A stretch of DNA of 10,868 bases from Clostridiales bacterium (GTDB lineage: Bacteria > Bacillota > Clostridia > Oscillospirales > Oscillospiraceae), in NCBI GenBank assembly GCA_004558025.1, contig SFEG01000036.1, positions 1-10,868 on the forward strand. The letters run 5' to 3'. Shown piece after piece: positions 1 through 6,239 of this stretch (positions are counted from its first letter, which is position 1; the number at the start of each line of letters is the position of its first letter). A model generated the notes under the pieces. That model saw only the letters and a program-made list of their open reading frames with translations. It ran no database searches and was not told the DNA's origin. Both the position numbers and the translations under genes were made by a program.

Positions 1-330
1 CTTAACGTCGTCCTTGAAGCGGCGCAGCGACGCAAGCTCGCCCTCGTGGATGACGATATTGTCTCTCAGCACGCGTACCGAGCAGCCTCGCTGGATCTTG
101 CCGTCGAGGACATAACAGCCTGTGACTGTGCCGACCTTGGAGACCTTGTAGGTTTCGCGAACCTCCGCGTGTCCGATGATGACCTCCTCAAACTTCGGCG
201 CAAGCATGCCCTTCATGGCGGCCTCTATCTCGTTGATGCAGTCGTAAATTACACGGTACATACGCATATCGACATTTGCACGAGCCGCACTGTCGCGAGC
301 AGCACTGTCCGGGCGGACGTTGAAGCCGAC
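1..330 (-). pseudogene. infB: infB 3' part: translation initiation factor IF-2 C-terminal region, out of frame with the 5' part and cut by the window edge
   Basis: Read on the minus strand from 330 to 1, this frame encodes the IF-2 C-terminal region. It begins VGFNVRPD, continues through VIYDCINEIEAAMKGMLAP, IIGHAEVRETYKVSKVGTV and GCYVLDGKIQRG, and reaches RRFKDDVK at the window edge. These segments match the last part of IF-2, including domain C2 that binds the fMet-tRNA CCA end. About 30 residues and the stop should lie outside the window. The frame is offset from the upstream infB frame, which stays homologous only to position 333. The conserved stretch that normally joins them (about 23 residues, IHxxVGAIxESD...ASNAI) is absent. 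Either infB is truly broken or about 67 bases were lost in the assembly. The identification as IF-2 is firm; the cause of the break is not. Confidence 0.85.
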
Positions 331-2165
331 GTGACCTTTACGCGTACCTCGTCGTTTGTGATCTTCTCAAGCGAGGCCTTGACCGCCTCGGCGGAGCCCT
401 GAACATCGGCCTTGACGATGATGTTGAGCGTTTTCATTTCGCCGGCCTGGATCTGGCTGAACAGATCCTCAAGGCTTACCTTCTTGCTGGCGCCGAAGGC
501 AGCATTCTTCTGCTGAGTCTTGCGTTCCTCAACGAGCTCACGTGCCATACGCTCGTCTGCAACGGCGTTGAAGGTATCGCCCGCGCTGGGCACCTCGGAC
601 ATGCCGGATATCTCAACCGGCACAGAGGGGCCTGCCTCTGTGATGCGAACGCCCTTGTCGTTTATCATGGTGCGGACGCGGCCGACAGCCGTGCCGGCAA
701 TGATAATATCGCCGAGCTTCAGCGTACCGTTCTGAACGAGAACGGTCATTATCGGGCCACGGCCCTTATCGAGCCTTGCCTCGATGACGGCGCCCTTTGC
801 AGCACGGTTCGGATTTGCCTTGAGCTCCTGCACCTCTGCGAGAATTACGAGATTTTCAAGCAGATTATCTATACCCTCGCCGGTCTTGGCGGAGATCGGA
901 CATACTATCGTATCGCCGCCCCACTCCTCGGGAACGATATCATACTCTGTAAGCTGCTGCTTTATGCGCTCGGGGTTTGCACCGACCGTGTCCATCTTAT
1001 TGATGGCAACGACGAGAGGAATGCCCGCCGCCTTTGCGTGATTTATGCTCTCAATCGTCTGCGGCATGATGCCGTCATCGGCCGCAACGACGAGGATGGC
1101 AATATCCGTGACCATAGCGCCGCGGGCACGCATCGAAGTAAACGCCTCGTGTCCCGGAGTGTCCAGGAAGGTTATGGGGCTGCCGTTAATTTCAACGGTA
1201 TACGCACCGATGTGCTGAGTTATACCGCCGGCCTCTCCGGAGGCGACGTTTGCGTGACGGATATAGTCAAGCAGCGAGGTCTTGCCGTGGTCAACGTGAC
1301 CCATGACGACAACAACGGGTGCGCGACCGACGAGCTCATCTGCGCTGTCCTCATGATCGTCAATGAGCTTCTCCTCGACCGTTACGACGACTTCCTTTTC
1401 GACCTTGCAGCCGAACTCCATCGCAACGAGCGCCGCGGTATCATAATCGACGACATCGGAAACCGAGGCGAAAACGCCGAGCTTAATAAGGCGCTTTATG
1501 ACCTCGCCTGCGGACTTTTTCATTCTCGATGCCAGCTCACCGACATTGATCTCGTCCGGGATCATGACCTTGAGCTGCTGCTTTTTTGCAATTTCAAGCT
1601 GCAGCTTCTGCATCTTGTCGCGCTCTTCCTGACGGCGCTTTGCGGACGCGGCCTGACCCTGCTGGCGCTGCTTTGCCTTGTTGACGATCTTCTCCTTGCC
1701 GCCCTTACGGTCGCGATCACGGCTGCGGTTCTTATCACCTGCCATGTTGTCGAACTTCTCATCGTATTTTGCTATGTTCACGGCCGCGCTGCCGCGGGTA
1801 TCGACAACGCGCTTTTCCGCTACCTGGCGCGGGACATGAGGCTTATTTTCTTTTTCCTTTTTCTCGGGCGCGGGCTGGGCTGCCGGTTTTCCGGCAGACT
1901 GCTGAGGCGCCGCCTTTTCCTGCTTTTTCTCGGCAGGCTTTGCCTCACCGGCCTTGGGCGCGGAAGCAAATATATCAGCCAGGCTCGCCGCCTGATTATG
2001 CTGAGTCAGATACTCAAATATAACATCAAGCTCGTTATTCTCAAGAACCTGCATATGGTTTTTAGGAGTCGTAGCATAGTCAGTTAATATCTGAGTTATC
2101 ACCTTGGATGTGGTGTTAAAATCCTTTGCTACCTCGTGTACTCTATATTTATTGATCATGCTCAT
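249..2165 (-). CDS. infB: Translation initiation factor IF-2, N-terminal and GTPase part; frame broken after residue 611
   Basis: IF-2 is the GTPase that brings fMet-tRNA to the 30S subunit and promotes 50S joining. Visible domains: an IF2_N module (residues 1-55), a Lys/Ala/Glu/Gln-rich linker (about 65-190), a second IF2_N module (about 200-255), then the G domain with GHVDHGKT (289-296), GGIT (313-316), DTPGH (335-339), NKMD (389-392) and SAK (425-427), followed by the beta-barrel domain II and the start of domain III. Homology stops at V611 (codon 335-333). The last 27 residues are out-of-frame readthrough to a TAA at 249, while the true C-terminus continues in another frame from 330. The ATG at 2165 is chosen because AAGGAGGA (2180-2173) lies 7 bases upstream and it overlaps the ylxQ stop as ATGA, implying coupled translation. 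A second ATG at 2159 is less well placed. Confidence 0.93.
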   Translation of the reverse strand: MSMINKYRVHEVAKDFNTTSKVITQILTDYATTPKNHMQVLENNELDVIFEYLTQHNQAASLADIFASAPKAGEAKPAEKKQEKAAPQQSAGKPAAQPAPEKKEKENKPHVPRQVAEKRVVDTRGSAAVNIAKYDEKFDNMAGDKNRSRDRDRKGGKEKIVNKAKQRQQGQAASAKRRQEERDKMQKLQLEIAKKQQLKVMIPDEINVGELASRMKKSAGEVIKRLIKLGVFASVSDVVDYDTAALVAMEFGCKVEKEVVVTVEEKLIDDHEDSADELVGRAPVVVVMGHVDHGKTSLLDYIRHANVASGEAGGITQHIGAYTVEINGSPITFLDTPGHEAFTSMRARGAMVTDIAILVVAADDGIMPQTIESINHAKAAGIPLVVAINKMDTVGANPERIKQQLTEYDIVPEEWGGDTIVCPISAKTGEGIDNLLENLVILAEVQELKANPNRAAKGAVIEARLDKGRGPIMTVLVQNGTLKLGDIIIAGTAVGRVRTMINDKGVRITEAGPSVPVEISGMSEVPSAGDTFNAVADERMARELVEERKTQQKNAAFGASKKVSLEDLFSQIQAGEMKTLNIIVKADVQGSAEAVKASLEKITNDEVRVKVTSASTSARTVLLATVRLVQMSICVCTV

Positions 2166-2593
2166 GCATTGGTCCTCCTTTTACCTGTCCTCTTGTTTTT
2201 CCGGCTGGTGCTGTCGTTTTTGCGTTTTTTAGTCTCGATTGCCCGTTTTTGTATCGTTTGGGCCGCTTCGTCATATTCATCGGGCGATATCTCGCACAGA
2301 AGCTTCATAAACGCGTCGGCAAAGCCGATATCGCACACCGCCGCCATCGAGCAGCCAGATTTACCGACATGCGCGGATATCTCTTCCTTAGTAAACGGGG
2401 CGGTTATGAGCGGCGCTTTGCTGCCAAACATATATCCGGCCGCGCGCTTTTGGGCGTTCGGCGATGCGTCCGACGCAAGAAGCACGAGCTTTGCCTCATG
2501 CTCTCTGACTGCCGAGCCCGTATCTTCCTCGCCGATGCGCAGCGCGTTGGCCTTGCGCATAAGCCCCAGCAGATTTAAGGCTTTCTCTCTCAT
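2162..2593 (-). CDS. ylxQ: L7Ae/L30e-family RNA-binding protein (YlxQ)
   Basis: This is a small L7Ae-fold protein, the family usually found between ylxR and infB in Firmicutes. Members bind kink-turn-like RNA, and the cellular role of YlxQ is not settled. Residues 1-95 show the fold: the start ALNLLGLMRKANALRIG, the beta strand AKLVLLASDAS, a helix NAQKRAAG, then KAPLI and GKSGCSMAAVCDIGFADAF. The protein is longer (143 aa) than B. subtilis YlxQ (about 100). The extra C-terminal 40 residues are strongly basic (many Lys, Arg, Ser, Thr) and probably disordered, perhaps aiding RNA binding (inference). Its ATG overlaps the ylxR stop as ATGA, and its own TGA overlaps the infB ATG the same way, so the three genes are likely translated as a coupled block. 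Confidence 0.88.
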   Translation of the reverse strand: MREKALNLLGLMRKANALRIGEEDTGSAVREHEAKLVLLASDASPNAQKRAAGYMFGSKAPLITAPFTKEEISAHVGKSGCSMAAVCDIGFADAFMKLLCEISPDEYDEAAQTIQKRAIETKKRKNDSTSRKNKRTGKRRTNA

Positions 2594-2856
2594 TGATTTT
2601 CCTCCATCTGCCGGCGAAGATCATCATATATATATTCGGGTATCTGAACGGAGAATGCCCGCTCCAGCGCTTTTGATCTCATCGCTTTCTTAAGGCACTC
2701 GCTGTTCGGGCAAAGATAGGCACCTCTGCCCGGCATTTTGCCCTTAAAATCCAGGCTCACTTCCCCGTCCGGTGATTTCACCGCGCGGATAAGCTCGCGC
2801 TTGGGCTTCATTTCCCGGCAGCCTAAACACTGCCTCATGGGTATTTTCTTCTGCAC
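2590..2856 (-). CDS. ylxR: YlxR family (DUF448) nucleic-acid-binding protein, GTG start
   Basis: YlxR is an 85-95 residue protein found between nusA and ylxQ in Firmicutes. It is described as a nucleoid-associated/RNA-binding regulator and, in B. subtilis, as an RNase P modulator (RnpM). Family motifs are clear: RQCLGCREMKPKRELIR near residues 8-24 and GRGAYLCPNSECLKKA near residues 43-58. The four Cys (two in CLGC, two in CPNSEC) are conserved-looking. The start is GTG at 2856 rather than the internal ATG at 2838, because AGGAGG (2870-2865) lies 8 bases before the GTG and the extra residues fit the family N-terminus. The gene follows the nusA stop by 19 bases and ends in a 4-base overlap with ylxQ, so it is internal to the operon. 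Confidence 0.92.
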   Translation of the reverse strand: MQKKIPMRQCLGCREMKPKRELIRAVKSPDGEVSLDFKGKMPGRGAYLCPNSECLKKAMRSKALERAFSVQIPEYIYDDLRRQMEENQ

Positions 2857-2875
2857 TGCGGCTGCCTCCTTTTCT

Positions 2876-3928
2876 TTATGCCTCAGACTCGGGCTTTATA
2901 TCGATCTTAAATCCGGTAAGTCTTGCCGCCAAACGCGCGTTCTGCCCTTCCTTGCCGATAGCAAGAGACAGCTGACTGTCGGGCACTATGACGCGGCAGC
3001 TCTTACCGTCTTCGAGCATCGTGACGCTTATGACCTCGCTGGGTGCAAGCGACGCTGCAATATACTCCTCGGGTATCTCGCTGTATTTTATGATATCGAT
3101 CTTCTCGCCGCCGAGCTCATCGACAATACTTGCAACACGGCCGCCCTTCGGGCCGACACATGCGCCGATCGGATCAACGTCGGGATCGTTGGACCAAACC
3201 GCCATTTTAGTGCGGCTGCCGGCCTCGCGGGAAATGGATTTTATCTCGACCGTACCGTCGAATATTTCGGGAACCTCGAGCTCGAACAGGCGCTTTACAA
3301 GGCCGGGATGAGTACGGCTTATGAGCACCTGCGGGCCCTTGGTGGAATTTCTGACCTCAACGACATAGACCTTTATGCGGTCGCCCTCTTTAAGGGTCTC
3401 GGTCTTTATTCTCTCATTGGGTGCGAGCATCGCCTCGGTATACTCACTGTTGGAGCTTATACGGATTGAAACGCTTCCCGTCCTCGGCTCGATGCGCGAT
3501 ACGACACCGGTGAGTATCTCGTGCTCCTTGGAGGTGAATTCCTCATACACGATACCGCGCTCTGCTTCACGTATGCCCTGAATTATGACCTGCTTTGCAG
3601 CCTGAGCCGCAATGCGACCAAATTTTTTCGTCTCAACAGGGATCTTTATAGTGTCACCGAGCTTTGCGCGTTTGGTGACCTTTTTTGCCGCCTCAATATC
3701 TATCTCCAAAGCGGGAGCCTCCACCTGCTCAACGGCAACCTTGTTAACATACATCTCAATGCGCTTTCTGTCCTCATCGAGCAGAATATCGACATTATCC
3801 GCGCACTCGGGATTATCACGACGGAAAGCGGCCAGCATGGCCTGCTTTATTTTATCATACATGTATTCTCGGGGGATGCCCTTTTCTTTTTCAAGATCTT
3901 CGATAGCGGAGAAAAATTCAGCGTTCAT
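2876..3928 (-). CDS. nusA: Transcription termination/antitermination factor NusA
   Basis: NusA binds RNA polymerase near the RNA exit channel and modulates pausing, intrinsic termination and antitermination. Domain order fits the short Gram-positive form: N-terminal polymerase-binding domain (residues 1-130, with FGRIAAQAAKQVIIQGIREAERG), S1 domain (about 134-198, with TKGPQVLISRTHPGLVKRLF after it), KH1 (about 225-293, with DPIGACVGPKGGRV) and KH2 (about 298-345, with LSLAIGKEGQNARLAARLTG). There is no C-terminal acidic repeat domain, as usual in Firmicutes. The ATG at 3928 (350 aa) is preferred: AGAGG (3943-3939) is 10 bases upstream and the product starts MNAEFF. An in-frame TTG at 3934 is only 4 bases from that site. 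It follows rimP by about 20 bases. The operon leader carries a terminator that may be its own autoregulatory target. Confidence 0.96.
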   Translation of the reverse strand: MNAEFFSAIEDLEKEKGIPREYMYDKIKQAMLAAFRRDNPECADNVDILLDEDRKRIEMYVNKVAVEQVEAPALEIDIEAAKKVTKRAKLGDTIKIPVETKKFGRIAAQAAKQVIIQGIREAERGIVYEEFTSKEHEILTGVVSRIEPRTGSVSIRISSNSEYTEAMLAPNERIKTETLKEGDRIKVYVVEVRNSTKGPQVLISRTHPGLVKRLFELEVPEIFDGTVEIKSISREAGSRTKMAVWSNDPDVDPIGACVGPKGGRVASIVDELGGEKIDIIKYSEIPEEYIAASLAPSEVISVTMLEDGKSCRVIVPDSQLSLAIGKEGQNARLAARLTGFKIDIKPESEA

Positions 3929-3949
3929 TTTCAATATACCTCTTCTTTT

Positions 3950-4393
3950 TTATATGGTTACGTGCAGCTTTACCTGCGCGATCTGTTCCTTTTTAAGCTC
4001 TGTCCCGGAAACTGTGATATTTCCGTCGCTGTAGCCGTCAAGAGTGCCGACAAGAGTTTTCCGTCCCTCATGCGGCTGATAGAGTTTGACTTCAACCTCC
4101 GAGCCGATAAACTGCTCGAAATCCGACGGGCGCTTGAGCTCACGCTCCGCTCCGGCAGAGCCGACCTCAAAAACATAGCTGCCGGGCACGGGATCTGCCT
4201 CGTCGAGTATCGGATCGAGCTTACGGCTTATGGCCTCGCAGTCGGTAATGCCGACACCGCCGTCCTTGTCAATGTAAACCCGCAGATACCATGTACCTGC
4301 TTCCTTAATATACTCAACGCTCCACAGCTTGCAGCCTTCTTCCTCGACCACCGGCCGCGCGAGCGCTTCGACTTTATCACTGATCTTACTCAT
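3950..4393 (-). CDS. rimP: Ribosome maturation factor RimP
   Basis: RimP assists late maturation of the 30S ribosomal subunit. The 147 residues show the family pattern: an N-terminal alpha/beta domain beginning with a helix and the strand CKLWSVEYIKEAGTWYLRVYID, then GGVGITDCEAISRKLDPILDE, the signature VFEVGSAGAERELKRPSDFEQFIG (first half near residues 74-90), and a C-terminal SH3-like barrel (about 91-147) with VKLYQP, LVGTLDGYSDGNITV and a terminal VKLHVTI. Length is close to the usual 150-155. The ATG at 4393 has AGGAG (4404-4400) six bases upstream. It is the first gene of the operon, about 83 bases downstream of the predicted transcription start, with an intrinsic terminator lying inside that leader. 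Confidence 0.95.
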   Translation of the reverse strand: MSKISDKVEALARPVVEEEGCKLWSVEYIKEAGTWYLRVYIDKDGGVGITDCEAISRKLDPILDEADPVPGSYVFEVGSAGAERELKRPSDFEQFIGSEVEVKLYQPHEGRKTLVGTLDGYSDGNITVSGTELKKEQIAQVKLHVTI

Positions 4394-4431
4394 ACAAAGC
4401 TCCTGATTTTATCATCCGTAAAATGCTCAAC

Positions 4432-4458
4432 AAAAAGAGTGGGCTGTGACCCACTCTT
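4432..4458 (-). terminator. Intrinsic terminator in the rimP leader, candidate attenuator
   Basis: A perfect 9-bp stem (AAGAGTGGG at 4435-4443 with CCCACTCTT at 4450-4458) encloses a 6-base loop. On the minus strand it is followed by a T run (4436-4432), so it terminates leftward transcription. It lies downstream of the predicted rimP promoter and upstream of rimP, inside the leader RNA. It can also act as the terminator of the preceding vanY-like gene, which has no other hairpin after its stop at 4527. Confidence 0.8.
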
Positions 4459-4482
4459 ACATGCTTACTGACTTACTTTACT

Positions 4483-4511
4483 ATGATAACATCTAAATAC
4501 CGTGATTGCAA
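4483..4511 (-). promoter_or_regulatory. Sigma-A type extended -10 promoter for the rimP-nusA-infB operon
   Basis: On the minus strand, TTGCAA (4511-4506) and TATCAT (4488-4483) are separated by exactly 17 bases, and a TG one base before the -10 makes it an extended -10. The expected start is near 4476, giving a leader of about 83 bases to the rimP ATG that includes the terminator hairpin. Confidence 0.7.
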
Positions 4512-4526
4512 GTATTTTTTGCTCGA

Positions 4527-5321
4527 TCATTTGTAATGCGCAACAAATTCTTCAAGGCACATGCCGTTTCCCGTGATAAACTCCGCAGCTTCCTTGCCGA
4601 CGTATCTGTAGTGCCAGGGCTCATCCCAGCCGGTAACGCTCTTTTTATTGCTCGGATAGCGCTTTATAAACCCAAACTGTGCGCAGTTGGCATCGAGCCA
4701 ATCGAAAAATTTCGCATCCATCTGGCTATAATCGAGCACCTCGTACTCTTTATCAAGAATATCTACCGCAAGTCCGGTCTGATGATCGCTGGTTCCCGGC
4801 TTTGCAACTATCTCTGCTGCAATGCTCTGTGCCTCCTCATATGTATAAGCTCCGTTTTTGCTGAGCTCAGATGCTTTTTCGTTAAAAAGCTGCTGCTGAT
4901 CGGCATACGACCTGTATCCGACGCTTATATACGGTTCGAAGCCCGCTTCCTTGGCGGCGGACACGAGATCCGAGAGGCTTTCGATTATTCTCTTATCCAC
5001 ATACGGCCCATCTGAGCCGAACTGCTTCACGGTAGGAGCATACGACTTTATCGGAGTTGAGCCGTTAATAAGTATATACTGCCACTCTGTAATAGTTATC
5101 ACCGGAAACTCAAGATCCGCATATTTTTCGAGCGAGACCTTGTTAGATGACCGGTATTCATCCATCGGATCCTTAAGACTGTCGGTCTTGACGAACACGG
5201 AGTCCGCCCCGCCTACGACTATCTCGGACGTGAGCTGAACGCGCGAATTTATTATAAGCACAAGCATTGCCGCCATTATTATCATAAAAAATGTCCATAC
5301 CGTTTTCTTTATGCGCATCAT
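4527..5321 (-). CDS. Membrane-anchored D-alanyl-D-alanine carboxypeptidase, VanY-type (peptidase M15B)
   Basis: M15B zinc enzymes cleave the terminal D-Ala from peptidoglycan stem peptides on the outer face of the membrane. The 264-residue product has one N-terminal hydrophobic segment (about residues 8-25) after a short basic start, fitting a signal anchor, and then an extracellular domain. Catalytic-domain motifs: GYRSYADQQQLF (135-146), PGTSDHQTGLAVDI (175-188) and EPWHYRYVG (234-242). By family precedent the zinc ligands are H180, D187 and H237, and E234 is the catalytic base. The N-terminal region 27-105 has no motif I recognise. Two adjacent ATGs (5321, 5318) are possible; AGGAGG at 5333-5328 supports either. 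It lies between sigK and rimP with its own promoter. The sigK neighbour makes a role in spore or mother-cell wall remodelling possible, but that is inference. Confidence 0.9.
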   Translation of the reverse strand: MMRIKKTVWTFFMIIMAAMLVLIINSRVQLTSEIVVGGADSVFVKTDSLKDPMDEYRSSNKVSLEKYADLEFPVITITEWQYILINGSTPIKSYAPTVKQFGSDGPYVDKRIIESLSDLVSAAKEAGFEPYISVGYRSYADQQQLFNEKASELSKNGAYTYEEAQSIAAEIVAKPGTSDHQTGLAVDILDKEYEVLDYSQMDAKFFDWLDANCAQFGFIKRYPSNKKSVTGWDEPWHYRYVGKEAAEFITGNGMCLEEFVAHYK

Positions 5322-5349
5322 TGCTCACCTCCTCATAGGATTTAGTATA

Positions 5350-5378
5350 ATTTTATCACAAACAGAGCTCTTATACAA
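5350..5378 (-). promoter_or_regulatory. Candidate sigma-A promoter for the vanY-like gene
   Basis: On the minus strand, TTGTAT (5378-5373) and TAAAAT (5355-5350) are spaced 17 bases apart, with TG one base before the -10. The -35 overlaps a short hairpin (GCTCTT/AAGAGC, 5367-5382) that follows the sigK stop at 5384 and could weakly terminate sigK transcription. Initiation would fall near 5343, just ahead of the AGGAGG site. Confidence 0.5.
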
Positions 5379-5383
5379 GAGCA

Positions 5384-6079
5384 TTATAAACAGCCTTCGC
5401 CGCCGAGCTCTGCCTTAAGCTTTGCGAGCGCCTTCTTTTCAATACGGCTGACGTAAGAGCGGCTTATACCGCAGACTTTTGCTGTCTCTCTCTGCGTCAT
5501 GGGCGGGCTGCCGTCAAGTCCGTAGCGGAGTTTTATTATCCTGGCCTCCCTCTCGTTAAGGGCACTGCTTACAAGCGCCTTGAGTTTCCCGCACAGCTCG
5601 AGCTCCCCTATTCTGTCGCTCATTTCGTCATCCTGAGCTAAAACATCCATAAGTGACAGACTGTTTCCATCGCCGTCCGTGTCGAGTACATCCGAAAGGC
5701 TGACGTCTCCCATGGTTTTCTTCTGACTGCGAAAATGCATTAGTATCTCATTTTCAATGCATCTTGACGCATAGGTTGCAAGGCGGATGCCGCGATCGGG
5801 CTTATATGTATTTATTCCCTTTATGAGCCCGATCGTGCCTATGGATATAAGGTCTTCCGTATCATTTGTCTGCGTATAATACTTTTTGATGATGTGCGCA
5901 ACGAGCCGAAGATTGTGCTCGACCAGCACGTTTCTTGCCGCCACATCACCGTCCTGCCAAAGCATGAGATATCTCCGCTCCTCCTCCACTGAAAGCGGAC
6001 TCGGAAACGAACCGCCCGGCGAGAGTCTGAGCATAAGCAATACGCCGCCAAGCAGCATGGCCAGCGACATTCCAAGCAT
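5384..6079 (-). CDS. sigK: RNA polymerase sporulation sigma factor SigK (pro-sigma-K form)
   Basis: Sigma-K directs late mother-cell transcription during sporulation. From the chosen ATG at 6079 the product is 231 residues. It begins with a hydrophobic stretch (residues 1-18, MLGMSLAMLLGGVLLMLR) before the conserved FPSPLSVEEE, matching the position of the pro-peptide removed by SpoIVFB in B. subtilis. Region 2 spans about 49-117 (LVEHNLRLVAHIIKK, EDLISIGTIGLIKGI, LATYASRCIENEILMHFRS), and region 4 about 170-222 with the helix-turn-helix MTQRETAKVCGISRSYVSRIEKKAL. KKTMGDVSLSD and SRSYVSRIEKKAL favour SigK over the close paralogue SigE. The start at 6079 has GAGG (6090-6087) 7 bases upstream; an upstream in-frame ATG at 6139 lacks such a site. 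The gene is continuous, with no intervening skin-like element. Confidence 0.88.
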   Translation of the reverse strand: MLGMSLAMLLGGVLLMLRLSPGGSFPSPLSVEEERRYLMLWQDGDVAARNVLVEHNLRLVAHIIKKYYTQTNDTEDLISIGTIGLIKGINTYKPDRGIRLATYASRCIENEILMHFRSQKKTMGDVSLSDVLDTDGDGNSLSLMDVLAQDDEMSDRIGELELCGKLKALVSSALNEREARIIKLRYGLDGSPPMTQRETAKVCGISRSYVSRIEKKALAKLKAELGGEGCL

Positions 6080-6152
6080 AAAATCACCTCGGAGTATTAT
6101 ATTACGCCATTGCCTGTACAAATTATATAAATATTGCATTCATTTTTGAGCT

Positions 6153-6185
6153 CGTATTGACAAATACGCAAAAAAGTGATATTCT
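6153..6185 (+). promoter_or_regulatory. Promoter of the iron-sulfur oxidoreductase gene with a palindrome over its -35
   Basis: A consensus TTGACA (6157-6162) lies 17 bases before TATTCT (6180-6185), and TG one base ahead of the -10 makes it extended. The predicted start is near 6192, about 48 bases before the ATG at 6240. A 16-base perfect palindrome, CGTATTGACAAATACG (6153-6168), covers the -35 box and could be an operator. The region is shared with the divergent sigK gene. Confidence 0.65.
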
Positions 6186-6239
6186 TAACATAAAGTGTTT
6201 ATACAAAACGTGCATTAAGGTAAAGGAAGAAGCAACACT

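Noticed and set aside
1038..2087. Long plus-strand open frame opposite infB
   Set aside because: It is antisense to a clear IF-2 coding region, low-complexity (Leu/Arg/Phe-rich), and lacks a ribosome site; a shadow of codon bias.
3521..4471. Plus-strand frame of 316 codons opposite nusA and rimP
   Set aside because: It spans two well-supported genes on the other strand and shows no family motifs.
5367..5382. Hairpin after sigK as an intrinsic terminator
   Set aside because: The 6-bp stem is short and followed by TCTGTTTG rather than a T run; noted only as weak.
6080..6103. TATAAT-like promoter right before sigK
   Set aside because: A TATAAT exists at 6101-6096 on the minus strand, but no sigma-A -35 at proper spacing nor a clear sigma-E/sigma-K -35 could be matched, and initiation would fall on the ribosome site.
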